From: DASXVX01 sp036504075
GTDB lineage: Bacteria; Bacillota; Sulfobacillia; Symbiobacteriales; Symbiobacteriaceae
DNA length: 64,000 nt
NCBI GenBank assembly: GCA_036504075.1
Contig: DASXVX010000067.1
Location: 75,881-139,880, forward strand
Direction of reading: 5' to 3'
Of the stretch, positions 43,579-52,375 are shown piece by piece. The number at the start of each line of letters is the position of its first letter. The first letter of the stretch is position 1. The notes below the pieces were generated by a model. That model was given only the letters and a program-made list of their open reading frames with translations, was not told the DNA's origin and made no database searches. The position numbers and the translations under genes were made by a program.

Positions 43579-44700
43579 TCAGATACAATCGAACGGATCT
43601 CGTCCGGTGCGGGCTGCCAACACGTCGGCCGCCAGCCCGTCCGCCGCCAGCCGCTCTCGCAGGCGCTGCGCCAGCGGCGCCACCACCAACTGCTCGGAGG
43701 CGAAGTGGCCGATGTCGATAATGCCGAGCGAGCCGTCCCGGGCATCCCAGGCATCGTGGTGATCGATGTCCCCGGTGACCAGCGCCTGTGCCCCCCGCCG
43801 GATGGCGTGGGGAATCAGCATGCCGCCCGAGCCAGCCCCCACCGCCACAAGCGCCACCCGTGCGTCCAGGTCGCCTGCCAGCCGCACGTACCCGAGTCCC
43901 AGCTGGGCCTTCAGCCGCTGCGCCAGCGCCCCCAGCGTCGTGGGCGCCGGCAGCCGGCCGATGCGCCCGTGCCCCCGCACCGGGCCCGGGTTAACCAGCG
44001 GGTAGAGGTCGTACGCCGCTTCTTCATACGGGTGGGCGCCCAGCATGGCCTGCACCGCCTGCCGGATCCGGCTTTCCGGCAGAATGGTCTCCAGCCGGAA
44101 CTCGGGCGTGTACGCCAGCTTCCCCTGCTGCCCGATGAACGGGTTCGTGCCTGCCAGCGGGAGGAACGTGCCCGTCCCCGGCGCCTGGAAGGTGCAGTGG
44201 CTGTAGTTCCCGATGTGTCCAGCGCCCGCCCGGCCCAGGGCATCGCGCACCGCGTCCTCGTGCCCTTCGGGGACGAAGACCACCAGCTTGACGTATTTCT
44301 CCTCCCCGGCGTTCAGCAGTACTTCCGGCGCCTGCAGCCCGACGGCGGCGGCAAGCGTATCGTTGGTGCCGCCCGGCGACATGTCCAGGTTCGTATGTGC
44401 AGCGTAAACCGCGATGCCCGCCAGCATCAGCCGCTCCAGCCGCCGGCCGGCCGGCGAGTCGAACCGCAGCGCCTTCAGCGGCTTAAATATCGCCGGATGA
44501 TGCAGCACCACCAGGCTCGCGTGTTCCCGGAGCGCCTCTTCCGCCACCGCGTCGGTCAGCTCCAGGGCCACCAGCACCCGGGCGGCGGGACGGCCTGGGT
44601 CCCCCATCTGCAGCCCCACGTTGTCCCAGGATTCTGCCCAGGACAGCGGTGCCAGTTCCTCCATGTAGGCGGCGATGTTACCGATGGTCGCGAGCGCCAT
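43579..44700 (-). CDS. Nif3-like dinuclear metal-centre protein (YqfO type)
   Basis: A 373-residue protein of the NIF3 family, annotated in databases as GTP cyclohydrolase I type 2-like. The first and last parts form the metal-binding Nif3 domain (WDNVGLQMGDP, VLHHPAIF with the metal histidines, HTNLD, and at the C-terminus DIGHFASEQLV). A PII-like insert (about 135-235, KYVKLVVFVPEGHEDAVRDALGRAG) marks the longer YqfO form. Toroid hexamer in relatives; true function unknown. It overlaps trmK by 23 bases, the usual Bacillota pair. Confidence 0.93.
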   Translation of the reverse strand: MALATIGNIAAYMEELAPLSWAESWDNVGLQMGDPGRPAARVLVALELTDAVAEEALREHASLVVLHHPAIFKPLKALRFDSPAGRRLERLMLAGIAVYAAHTNLDMSPGGTNDTLAAAVGLQAPEVLLNAGEEKYVKLVVFVPEGHEDAVRDALGRAGAGHIGNYSHCTFQAPGTGTFLPLAGTNPFIGQQGKLAYTPEFRLETILPESRIRQAVQAMLGAHPYEEAAYDLYPLVNPGPVRGHGRIGRLPAPTTLGALAQRLKAQLGLGYVRLAGDLDARVALVAVGAGSGGMLIPHAIRRGAQALVTGDIDHHDAWDARDGSLGIIDIGHFASEQLVVAPLAQRLRERLAADGLAADVLAARTGRDPFDCI

Positions 44701-45376
44701 GGGCCAAAACCTCCTCCAACAGCGTCATCCGCTGCGTCAGTTCCTGCGCCCGCTGGCGCGCCTCCGGCCGGTCCGACCTTCGCACCCCTTCCAGGGCCTG
44801 GCGGGCGAGCCCCAGCAGAATCTGTATGTACCGCTCCAGGAGCGGCCCGCCGGACTGTGCGATGAAAGGCCCCACCAGCGCGTCGCCTGGAGAGAGCGCC
44901 ATGGCCCCCGGCTCCGCGGCCAGCACCACGTAAATCCGACCGGCATCCTCCACCAGCGTCTCCGCCACCAGCCGCCAGCCGTGGGCCGCCAGCCACTCCC
45001 GCAGCCGCTCCTCGCCGCCCATGGGCTGCAGGACCAGCCGCTCCACGCCCGCCGGTACGCCCGCCGCCAGGATTTCGGCGATCAGCGGCCCGCCCATGCC
45101 GCAAATGGTGACGGTAGCCGCCTCACCGGGCGCCAGCACGGTCAGCCCCGACCCCAGGCGCAGTTCCACCCGGGCGGCAAGTCCCGCCGCCGCGACGGTC
45201 GTCCGGGCGGCCTCCAGCGGCCCCGGCAGCACGTCGGCGGCCACCGCCCGGTCCACGGTGCCCGTCTCAATGAGCCAGGCCGGCAGGTAGCCGTGGTCGG
45301 TTCCAATATCCGCCACAGGCCGCCCCGGCAGAACGTATCCCGCCGCCGCGCCCAGCCGCGGCGAAAGTGTGATCAT
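44678..45376 (-). CDS. trmK: tRNA (adenine(22)-N1)-methyltransferase TrmK
   Basis: A 232-residue class I SAM-dependent methyltransferase that methylates A22 of tRNA. N-terminus LSPRLGAAAGYVLPGRPVADIGTDHGYLP contains motif I; TICGMGG is the catalytic-like motif, and RLVLQPMGGEERLREWLAAHGW is typical. Always next to nif3/yqfO in Bacillota, as here. ATG at 45376. Confidence 0.92.
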   Translation of the reverse strand: MITLSPRLGAAAGYVLPGRPVADIGTDHGYLPAWLIETGTVDRAVAADVLPGPLEAARTTVAAAGLAARVELRLGSGLTVLAPGEAATVTICGMGGPLIAEILAAGVPAGVERLVLQPMGGEERLREWLAAHGWRLVAETLVEDAGRIYVVLAAEPGAMALSPGDALVGPFIAQSGGPLLERYIQILLGLARQALEGVRRSDRPEARQRAQELTQRMTLLEEVLAHGARDHR

Positions 45377-45452
45377 GCACGCGAACCCCCGTTACATCGG
45401 CCTTCTTCCTTCATTATATCCCATGTCCCCAATTCCCCGAACACAGGCGCAA

Positions 45453-45491
45453 CGCGCACATGGGGTGACCTCAGGCCACCCCATGTGCGCG
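45453..45491 (-). terminator. Terminator of the tetR1 gene
   Basis: Perfect 15-bp stem CGCGCACATGGGGTG / CACCCCATGTGCGCG with a 9-base loop, right after the tetR1 stop on the minus strand. T-run weak. Confidence 0.65.
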
Positions 45492-45501
45492 TCTGCCGAT
45501 T

Positions 45502-46134
45502 CTAATGCCACATCGGTTGCGTCGCGCTCGCAGCCGGCCCAGACGACATGCCTCTGAACAGGTTGGCCACCAGTTCCCGCAAAATGGCCTGGTCCCAGCC
45601 GAATCCCATAAAGTGGTTCAGGTTGAAGCCCTGGCCGACCGCTAAAAAGTACCAGGCTGCCGCCATGGCATCCACGGACTCCGGCAACTGGCCGGCGGCC
45701 TTGGCCTTTTCGATCAGGTCCCGCAGGAACCCCACAACGGTCACGTACGACGCCCGGGCCGCCTCCTGAATCACCGGGTCGTCCGACTCCGCCACCGCCC
45801 GAATGCGGACCCGGAACGGAACCTGCTCCGTGGCCGCCATCATGGAATACGCATAGGCGATTGACACCAGCCCGTCCAGCGGCGTCGGCTGGGCGGCCGC
45901 AGCATCCTGCCACCGCTCCAGTACCAGGTCAGTGGTGCGGGCCAGCGTCGCCAGAAACAGGTCCCGCTTGGTGGCAAAGTGCTTGAAGATTGTGGCCTGG
46001 GAGACCTCCGCCACCTTGGCAACATCCGCAGTGGTTGCCGTGCCGTAGCTTTTGCTGGCAAAGACCTTCATGGCTGCCTCCGTGATCAGGCGGCGCCGCT
46101 CGGTCGCTTCGGTCCAAATCGCACGTGGTGGCAT
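45502..46134 (-). CDS. TetR-family regulator (tetR1)
   Basis: A 210-residue repressor. The N-terminal HTH has VFASKSYGTATTADVAKVAEVSQATIFKHFATKRDLFL (recognition helix QATIFKHFA), followed by a helical ligand-binding domain (about 55-200). It lies downstream of the CoA-transferase gene and in the same direction, separated by a terminator. An inverted repeat (AAGTGA-CCAC-TCACTT) in that gene's promoter is its most likely target; relatives often sense acyl-CoAs or organic acids. Confidence 0.88.
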   Translation of the reverse strand: MPPRAIWTEATERRRLITEAAMKVFASKSYGTATTADVAKVAEVSQATIFKHFATKRDLFLATLARTTDLVLERWQDAAAAQPTPLDGLVSIAYAYSMMAATEQVPFRVRIRAVAESDDPVIQEAARASYVTVVGFLRDLIEKAKAAGQLPESVDAMAAAWYFLAVGQGFNLNHFMGFGWDQAILRELVANLFRGMSSGPAASATQPMWH

Positions 46135-46209
46135 TGAGCAGTCCCCTTGTCACGCAAACTTCAGAAAGGGCTTCGCCGGAGGACCAATGACATCCTTCCA
46201 GACATGAAA

Positions 46210-46237
46210 GTTGCCGGAGGAGAAATCCTCCGGCAAC
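46210..46237 (-). terminator. Terminator of the CoA-transferase gene
   Basis: Perfect 11-bp stem GTTGCCGGAGG / CCTCCGGCAAC with a 6-base loop, followed on the minus strand by TTTCATG. Confidence 0.7.
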
Positions 46238-46308
46238 CCTTGTGGTCCCGCCCCCCGGTTAACGCGGGGTGGCCGGCCGTGGAAATCCCCTGGTTCTGGC
46301 GTTTGCGG

Positions 46309-47853
46309 CTAGCCCCTGGTCTTCACCTTCACCGGGCGCTCCGCCTCGACCTCAACCCTGTCCCCCATGGTCCCGGTCTCCAGATACCGCTGGTGCCAGG
46401 ACAAGGCCTTCGTCAGGTCGTGCGGGGTCTGGCCGCCACGGGCCTCGGCGTCCCGCAGGTAGTCCCGCAGCAGGTCCCGATACTTTGGATGGGCGCACTT
46501 CTCGATGATCACCCGAGCCCGCTCCCGCGGGGCCAGGTTGCGCACGTCAGCCAGCCCCTGTTCGGTCACGATCACCTGGACATCGTGCTCCGTATGATCC
46601 ACGTGGGAGGCCATCGGGACGATGCAGGAGATATTGTCGTTTTTCGTTGTCGACTTCGTGACGAAGATCGGCAGATAGGCGTTACGGGTGAAGTCGCCCG
46701 AGCCGCCGATGCCGTTCATCATTTGCGTACCCATGACATGCGTCGAGTTGACGTTGCCGTAAATATCGGCCTCCAGGGCGGCGTTGATGCCGATCAGCCC
46801 CAGGCGCCGGATCACTTCCGGATGGTTGGAGATTTCCTGCGGCCGCAGGACGACCTTGTCCCGGTACCGGTGCAGGTTCTCCAGGACGTACTTCAGCTTG
46901 TCCGGCGAGCACGTGATCGACGACGCCGACGCCACATTCAGCTTGCCCAGGTCCATGAGGTCGAACATGGCGTCCTGCAGGACCTCCGAATAGACTTCGA
47001 GGTTCTCGAACGCGGAGTCCGCCAGCCCGGCGAAGACGGCGTTCGCCAGCACGCCAATGCCCGCCTGCAGCGGCGCCAGGGTCCGGGTCAGACGGCCCAT
47101 CTTCACTTCGTGCTCCAGGAACTCCAGCAAGTAGCCGGAAATCTGCTTGGTCTCCGCGTCCGGCGTGGCGAGCGGCCGGGAATCGTCCAGCTTGTTGGTC
47201 AGCACGACCGCCTTGATCTTCTCCGGCGGAATGCGGATGACGGTGTCGCCCACCCGGTCGCCGGCCCGCATGATCGGGATGGGGCGGCGATTCGGCCGGA
47301 CGCCGGGATCATAAATGTCGTGCATGCCCTCCAGCCCCAGCGGCTGGGCCAGGTTGACCTCGACGATGACAGTATCCGCCGAGCGGGCGAACGCAACCGA
47401 GTTGCCCACGGAGGTCGTCGGCACGATGCCGCCGTCGGCGGTAATGGCGGTCGCTTCGATAATGGCGACACTGCACTGTCCCATGGCGCCCGACCGGATG
47501 AACTCGGCCGTGTGGCCCAGGTGCTGGTCGACGAACATGACATTGCCCTGGTTGATGGCATTGCGCAGACGGCTTTCGGCCTGGAACGGGAGACGCTTGC
47601 GCAGGAGACCGTGCTCGGCCAGCACGCCATCGACCTGGTCGCTGACGGAGGCGCCGGTCCACAGGTCAATGCGAATCGGACGGCCTTCCCGCTCCGATCG
47701 CTTGACCAGTTCCAGGAGCACAACTTTGGCATCGCCGGCGCGGGTAAAACCACTAATGCCGACGACGTCCCCATCGTTGATCAGCTCCGCTGCCTGATGA
47801 GGCCAGCAAACGCGTTGCCGTAGCCCTTTGTGCCGAATACGCTCCTCGATCAT
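46309..47853 (-). CDS. Succinyl-CoA:acetate CoA-transferase / acetyl-CoA hydrolase family
   Basis: A 514-residue class I CoA-transferase (Cat1/Ach1/AarC family). Features: QRVCWPHQAAELINDGDVVGISGFTRAGDAK at the N-terminus, GHTAEFIRSGAMGQCSVAIIEA, TVIVEVNLAQPLGLEGMHDI (candidate catalytic Glu region), GGSGDFTRNA and ITEQGLADVR-type C-terminus. These enzymes move CoA between succinyl-CoA or acetyl-CoA and acetate. The ATG at 47853 has GGAAGGGGCGG. Followed by its own terminator and tetR1. It fits acetate or succinate turnover, as do the thiolase and HMG modules elsewhere. Confidence 0.9.
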   Translation of the reverse strand: MIEERIRHKGLRQRVCWPHQAAELINDGDVVGISGFTRAGDAKVVLLELVKRSEREGRPIRIDLWTGASVSDQVDGVLAEHGLLRKRLPFQAESRLRNAINQGNVMFVDQHLGHTAEFIRSGAMGQCSVAIIEATAITADGGIVPTTSVGNSVAFARSADTVIVEVNLAQPLGLEGMHDIYDPGVRPNRRPIPIMRAGDRVGDTVIRIPPEKIKAVVLTNKLDDSRPLATPDAETKQISGYLLEFLEHEVKMGRLTRTLAPLQAGIGVLANAVFAGLADSAFENLEVYSEVLQDAMFDLMDLGKLNVASASSITCSPDKLKYVLENLHRYRDKVVLRPQEISNHPEVIRRLGLIGINAALEADIYGNVNSTHVMGTQMMNGIGGSGDFTRNAYLPIFVTKSTTKNDNISCIVPMASHVDHTEHDVQVIVTEQGLADVRNLAPRERARVIIEKCAHPKYRDLLRDYLRDAEARGGQTPHDLTKALSWHQRYLETGTMGDRVEVEAERPVKVKTRG

Positions 47854-48285
47854 GATGTCCGCCCCTTCCACGTGATGTGCTGCGTTCGTTGCTGCTTCCT
47901 GAGCCAACCGGCAATTTGCGGGTACCGGCCGCCAAAGCGCCTTCTAGTAAGTGACCACTCACTTTAATAGGAATTATAGCAGCGTCCTTATACTTTGAAT
48001 AGTATGTGCTAATAGTTCATTCCATCACATGCTAACAAGTTATGCCATCCATTCCGGCCGCAGCGGGCGAGTGTGGGTGGAAGCTTTATGGCCGTAGGTT
48101 CGTGCGATAAGCATTGGTAATACCGAAATCGTAGAAATAGTTCATGATCCTCCTGAGGGAGGATGCTTCATCAGCGTGAATGAGCGCGAAATTCCGCCCC
48201 CGTGCCGATGTGCCAGGGCGGCTGCACTGGTATGCTGAAACCAGAGCAAAACAACGATGCGATGAAAAAAAGGAGGACGAACACG
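47854..48285. other. 432-bp control region between the CoA-transferase gene and a small gene
   Basis: Apart from the CoA-transferase operator, this gap shows a -10-like TATAAT (minus strand, about 47975), a short hairpin ATCCTCC-TGAG-GGAGGAT near 48149-48166 and no supported gene. Confidence 0.5.
47949..47964. promoter_or_regulatory. Candidate TetR operator upstream of the CoA-transferase gene
   Basis: AAGTGA-CCAC-TCACTT is a perfect 6-bp inverted repeat with 4-base centre. On the minus strand it follows a TATAAT by about 10 bases, so it sits at the transcription start where a repressor would block. tetR1 is encoded just downstream of the gene it would control. Confidence 0.55.
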
Positions 48286-48474
48286 ATGACGATCTGGCAG
48301 CTTACGGATGACGACGTTGAGGCGGTGGCCACGCAGGCCAATTCCGGTCGGACGCTCCAGCAGATTGCGGGCGATCTGCAGATCAGTGTCGAGATGGCGG
48401 CATGCGCCATGCGCAAGTGGCCGTCCGTGAAGGCGAAGCGCACCTGGACCGGGTTGGCCGCTCTCGGCCTCTAG
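48286..48474 (+). CDS. Small 62-residue HTH-like protein
   Basis: A short protein (MTIWQLTDDDVEAVATQAN...) with ribosome site AAAGGAGGACG before its ATG. Residues 20-50 (GRTLQQIAGDLQISVEMAACAMRKW) read like a small helix-turn-helix, with LQQIAGDLQISVEMA as recognition region. A strong terminator follows. Divergent from the CoA-transferase gene. No family recognised; a DNA-binding role is inference from pattern only. Confidence 0.65.
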   Translation: MTIWQLTDDDVEAVATQANSGRTLQQIAGDLQISVEMAACAMRKWPSVKAKRTWTGLAALGL

Positions 48475-48515
48475 CCCCTTCCGCCACTTTCGCCGGCCAC
48501 GCCGGCTCACACGAA

Positions 48516-48555
48516 AGGCCCGCCGTTCCCTGAGGGGGATGGCGGGCCTGTTTTT
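48516..48555 (+). terminator. Terminator of the small HTH-like gene
   Basis: Stem AGGCCCGCC / GGCGGGCCT with a CCCTGAGGGGG inner fold, followed by GTTTTTG. Confidence 0.85.
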
Positions 48556-48603
48556 GTGGGGTTTGGACGCGTTCTTACCATCGACGTTGGGCCGACATAT
48601 CCG

Positions 48604-48652
48604 CTTGACAAAGCGCGAACACAGTCTTACTATGTAAACATCGTTCACTTTA
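48604..48652 (+). promoter_or_regulatory. Promoter and operator of tetR2
   Basis: TTGACA, 17 bases, TACTAT, then directly GTAAACATCGTTCACTTTAC (imperfect inverted repeat of GTAAA/TTTAC). The repeat overlaps the expected start site, fitting autorepression by the TetR protein encoded 16 bases downstream. Confidence 0.65.
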
Positions 48653-48667
48653 CAAGGCGGTGTTCGC

Positions 48668-49285
48668 ATGAACGAGCAGGGGCCTACCGGGCGGGAACGG
48701 CGCCACGCCCGCACCAGGCAGGCGATCCTGGAGATTGCCCTGGAATTAAGCAACGAAAGCGGCCTGGAGGAACTGTCCTTGCGGGAGATCGCCCGCCGGG
48801 CAGATTTCAGCCCCGCCGGGCTTTATCGGTACTTCGAGAGTAAAGAGGACATCGTCGCCGCACTGGCGGCAGATGCAACGCGGCTCCTGACCGACCACCT
48901 GAACAGTGTCCCCACGAATCTCCACCCCCGCGAACGCCTGATCCGCCTGGGCCTGGCCTACCTGACTTTTGCCGGGGAGAATCCGGCCCACTTCCGGTTG
49001 CTCTTCTCAGATCTACCGGCAGGGCGCAGTTCGCTCTCGGAACCGGTCCCGGCCAATTCGCCCTATGCGATTCTGCTGGACGCGGTGCAAGAGGCCATCA
49101 AGTCCGGCGATGTGGTTGTGCCTGGCGGCGATGACGGAGCGGAGGCGATGGCATTTGCCATCTGGTCGCTTGTGCACGGCATGGCCTTGCTGAAACAGGT
49201 CCACCTGCGCACATTCGACGCCAACTTTGATGCGATTTATCGCCACGCCCTCGAACGGATGGTGGGGACCCATGGACGCACTTGA
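48668..49285 (+). CDS. TetR-family regulator (tetR2), WHG-domain type
   Basis: A 205-residue repressor with HTH residues IALELSNESGLEELSLREIARRADFSPAGLYRYFESKEDIVAAL and a C-terminal TetR domain carrying HGMALLKQVHL, a WHG-type pattern. The next gene starts within its last codons (ATG at 49272, before the TGA at 49283-49285), so the two were co-translated. Likely controls the operon of the beta-lactamase-fold pseudogene and the hydrolase that follow. Confidence 0.88.
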   Translation: MNEQGPTGRERRHARTRQAILEIALELSNESGLEELSLREIARRADFSPAGLYRYFESKEDIVAALAADATRLLTDHLNSVPTNLHPRERLIRLGLAYLTFAGENPAHFRLLFSDLPAGRSSLSEPVPANSPYAILLDAVQEAIKSGDVVVPGGDDGAEAMAFAIWSLVHGMALLKQVHLRTFDANFDAIYRHALERMVGTHGRT

Positions 49286-50286
49286 GTCCCACATCATGAA
49301 GAACATGCACGGCGATGTACCTGGTTTGGCCATCGCCGCGGTCAGGGACGGGAAGGTCCGGTGGTCAAGGGGATTCGGGGTGGCGGACTTGACCAGCCGG
49401 GTGCCGACTGGATCTGGATGATCCGGTCATACAGTACTGCCCGGCATTCGCCGCGGTGCGTTATCCACCAGGGTCCGGGTCGGTCACCATCAGGCACTTG
49501 CTCAGTCACAGCTCCGGGCTGGCCAACCCCGTACCGATTGCGTGGATACACCGTGCGGACGAGCCGGCTCCCGACCCGGACACCTTTCTGGCCCATCTCC
49601 TGAAGCAGCATGCCAAACTCAGGTTCACCCCCGGCAGCCGGGCCGATTACTCGAACATCGGCTTCCTGGTGCTCGGCCAGATCATCGCAGCGGTATCTGG
49701 TCGGACGTATGAGGACTATGTCCGCAACGAGATCCTGGCGCCGCTCGGGATGCGCCAGACCGACTTCAGCTACCACGGAGAGATGACCGCCCAAGCTGCC
49801 ACCGGATATCACCAGCGCTGGAGCCTGCTGACGCCGCTCCTGCGATTCATGCTTCCCAGGGGATTGTTCGCGGCACCTGCGGGACGGTACGTGGCCTTGC
49901 ACCCGTTTTACGTGAACGGTCCGGCCTACGGTGGGCTCATCGGGCCGGTCGAAGACGCCGCCCGGTTCATGGCTATGCACCTGAACGGGGGCGAAGTCGA
50001 AGGTGTCCGGATTCTCTCGACGGAATCCGCCCGTATGATGCAAGCGATTGCGGTCCAGGGCGACAAGCTGGATGTAGGCCTGGGCTGGTACTGTCCCCGC
50101 CCTGCCAGGCGGAGCAAGCACCGAGTCGTGGAGCACCTGGGCGGCGGTGGCGGGTTCTTCAGCGTCATGCGCCTGTACCCTGACGACTCGCTTGGGATTG
50201 TTCTGATGGGCAATGCCACCCGATATGACCATGAGGCGATCATTGCGGCCGTCGCCACCGCATGGTTAGAACCCGGAATGGTATAG
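49272..50286 (+). pseudogene. Beta-lactamase-fold serine hydrolase with out-of-frame internal deletion
   Basis: The first part reads MDALESHIMKNMHGDVPGLA to GVADLTSRVP and runs into a TGA at 49419. From about 49408 a different frame reads LDLDDPVIQYCPAFAAVRYPPGS to the end at 50286. In intact class C beta-lactamase-like proteins these segments are joined by 30-odd residues holding the catalytic SxxK serine; here they are missing and the frame is shifted. The later motifs survive: ADYSNIGF (YxN) and EHLGGGGGFF (HxGG-like). Hence a recent loss: codons downstream are undamaged. An assembly or sequencing error is not excluded. Confidence 0.8.
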
Positions 50287-50356
50287 AGCGCAACAGCGAA
50301 AGGTACCCGCCCCGTTGGAACCCATCATCTCTCGCGAAGAAAGGGCTGCAAGACCT

Positions 50357-51316
50357 ATGATGACAACCGAACCCAAACGGCGCCCCCGCGTACACCGGAC
50401 TCCGCTGCGGCGAATCTTGCTCTCGGTGGGCGGCGCCGTTATTCTGCTGGTGGCCATGGCCGCTGGCTACGATACTTACGCAAGTAGGCGGGCGCCTGAG
50501 TGGTACCCGGCCTCTGGCGGGTTTGTCCTGGTGGGCGGCCGGCAGATGCATTATCTCTGCCAGGGCTCCGGTGAGCCCACGCTGGTACTAGAAGCAGGCT
50601 TTGGGGGTGGTGCCCTGGACTGGAGCCCCGTCATCCCGTTACTGTCGGCCACCAACCGCGTCTGCGCCTTTGACCGCTTCGGTCAGGACTACGGCGCCCC
50701 GGCCCCCCACCCGCGCCGGTTCAGCACCGCGGCGGATGAGCTCCACACGGCACTTGAGACGTTAGGCATTCAGAAACCGGTTGTCGTGGGGCACTCGCTC
50801 GGGGGCGCCCTGGTCCAGATCTATGCTGCGAGGTACGACGTCAGTGGCGTAATCCTGGTGGAAGGCCTGACCACCGCCGACGTCGATAGCGTCGTCAAGC
50901 GTCTGGGCAGCTATCAGTCCCTCAACTTCCTTGCCCGGCTCGGGCTGCTCCGGCCGCTCGGCAGCCTCTTCACGAACCATAGCTACGCCGCTTCGGTGCG
51001 CGATCAGATGGTGGCCCTACGGTCCGGTGCCCGAGCGCTACTGGCGCTCAGCGACGAAGGCGCCATCGCAGAAGCGACCGCCGGGGCTGATCTGCGGGCA
51101 GCTGAGCCGCAGGTCACAGCACCCATGCTCTTGATCGGAGCGGAGAAGAGCGACGTGCCCGGACTTCCGTCGGGCGAGTTCGCCGCCTCCCTGGAGGCGT
51201 TGGCCGGACGGAAGCCGGGTTCCACCTTCGTGCGCATCGCCGGCGCCGGGCATTATGTGCAGGCGGACCACCCCGCCGAGGTGGCCGCAGCCATCGAGAG
51301 CTGGCTGAAGCGGTAA
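50357..51316 (+). CDS. Membrane-anchored alpha/beta hydrolase
   Basis: About 319 residues. A basic N-terminus (KRRPRVHRTPLRR) and hydrophobic segment (ILLSVGGAVILLVAMAAGY) anchor it in the membrane. The domain has LVLEAGFGGGALDW (oxyanion), CAFDRFGQDYG, GHSLGGALVQ (nucleophile), LIGAEKSDVPG (acid region) and AGAGHYVQADHP (histidine). All triad positions are filled. An ATG at 50357 (after AAAGGG) is preferred; the frame starts earlier at a TTG at 50315. Probably the third gene of the tetR2 operon. Confidence 0.82.
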   Translation: MMTTEPKRRPRVHRTPLRRILLSVGGAVILLVAMAAGYDTYASRRAPEWYPASGGFVLVGGRQMHYLCQGSGEPTLVLEAGFGGGALDWSPVIPLLSATNRVCAFDRFGQDYGAPAPHPRRFSTAADELHTALETLGIQKPVVVGHSLGGALVQIYAARYDVSGVILVEGLTTADVDSVVKRLGSYQSLNFLARLGLLRPLGSLFTNHSYAASVRDQMVALRSGARALLALSDEGAIAEATAGADLRAAEPQVTAPMLLIGAEKSDVPGLPSGEFAASLEALAGRKPGSTFVRIAGAGHYVQADHPAEVAAAIESWLKR

Positions 51317-51512
51317 CTCGGCCCTTGGACTGCCGGCCACTTCAGCGCCATAGAGGGGGATACCCGTCTCCGGTGTCTTGACGGGCTGTATGAGCCCTTC
51401 GAACCAGCAGGGGCCATCGCCGGGCACACAAAAGGCAGGCGCCGTACGCATTCGTACGACGCCTGCCTCTGGCTTGAAAGTCCCGAGGGACCTCATGGCG
51501 GAACCCCGCCCC
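51317..51512. other. Intergenic spacer with terminator of the nickel transporter gene
   Basis: Contains the hairpin at 51433-51468 and no supported gene. Confidence 0.5.
51427..51468 (-). terminator. Terminator of the NicO/UreH-like transporter gene
   Basis: AGGCAGGC pairs with GCCTGCCT, with an inner CGTACG stem, followed on the minus strand by TTTTGTG. Confidence 0.75.
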
Positions 51513-52247
51513 CTACCCCCCCACCAGGTGCGGCAGGATCTCGAACCACATGAACGCCCCCAGGGCCACGCTGGCCAGCCCCGACACCATCCGCACGCCG
51601 AACTGCATGGCGCCGAATCGGGAGATCGTGGCCATCGCCGGGGCGGCGACGAAGAGCGTCATGGCGAACATGCCCAGGCACGTACCCGCCCCGAACGCCA
51701 GCAGGTAGACCACGCCTCCCGTCACCGACGGCGCAGCCGCCAGGGCCAGCACCGCCGCCGCCCCGCTGCCCGCCAGCCCGTGTACCACGCCGACCGCAAA
51801 GGTCATCAGCGACCGCCGGTCCCACGTGTGCCGGTGATGGGCCGGACTGTGGTTCATGTCCTGACCGTGCGCATGAAAGTGGACGTGCTCGTGGCCGTCG
51901 TGATTATGCAAGTGAATGTGCATTCGCTCCTGCCGGAGCCGCCAGAGCGTCCGGACGCCCAGGGCAATCAGGAGCACCCCCACCCCCAGGTCCACGACCT
52001 GTTCCAGCTGGGCCGGCAGTTCCAGCCGCAGGAGCAGCACCGGAATACCCAGGAGCGCGAGCGGCACGATGTGCCCCAGCCCCCAGATGAACCCCAGCCG
52101 GGCCACCGGCCAGAGCCGGCGCTCCTCGGCCGCCAGCGTGGAGACCGCTACGACGTGGTCCGGGTCCAGGGCATGGCGCATGCCCAGCAGCAGCGAAGTG
52201 ACCAGGAACAAAGCGACGGACAACCGCGGCACCCGCCTTCCACTCAA
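51513..52247 (-). CDS. Nickel/cobalt transporter-like membrane protein (UreH/NicO/NiCoT type)
   Basis: A 244-residue protein with about six helices. RHALDPDHVVAV holds the HX4DH metal-selecting signature of nickel/cobalt permeases. A histidine-rich loop between helices (HIHLHNHDGHEHVHFHAHGQDMNHSPAHHRHTW, about residues 108-142) probably binds metal. Helix 4 has FAVGVVHGLAGSGAA, typical for UreH-like proteins. No nickel enzyme gene is next to it. Whether it imports or exports Ni/Co cannot be told from sequence. Confidence 0.85.
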   Translation of the reverse strand: MSGRRVPRLSVALFLVTSLLLGMRHALDPDHVVAVSTLAAEERRLWPVARLGFIWGLGHIVPLALLGIPVLLLRLELPAQLEQVVDLGVGVLLIALGVRTLWRLRQERMHIHLHNHDGHEHVHFHAHGQDMNHSPAHHRHTWDRRSLMTFAVGVVHGLAGSGAAAVLALAAAPSVTGGVVYLLAFGAGTCLGMFAMTLFVAAPAMATISRFGAMQFGVRMVSGLASVALGAFMWFEILPHLVGG

Positions 52248-52375
52248 ACCTCCGGGGACCCAACCTACGGAGGCCGTTTGTACATAGTAACTTTCGGCGG
52301 CCTGACGGGCAGACTCCTGCCAGGGGCTGCTTCGCTGAATCTAGATATTCAGCGCGCGATTGCCATTTATCTGCA
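52248..52375. other. Upstream region of the transporter gene
   Basis: 128 bases with a CCTCCG / CGGAGG stem; no clear promoter. It then runs into the activator fragment. Confidence 0.4.
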
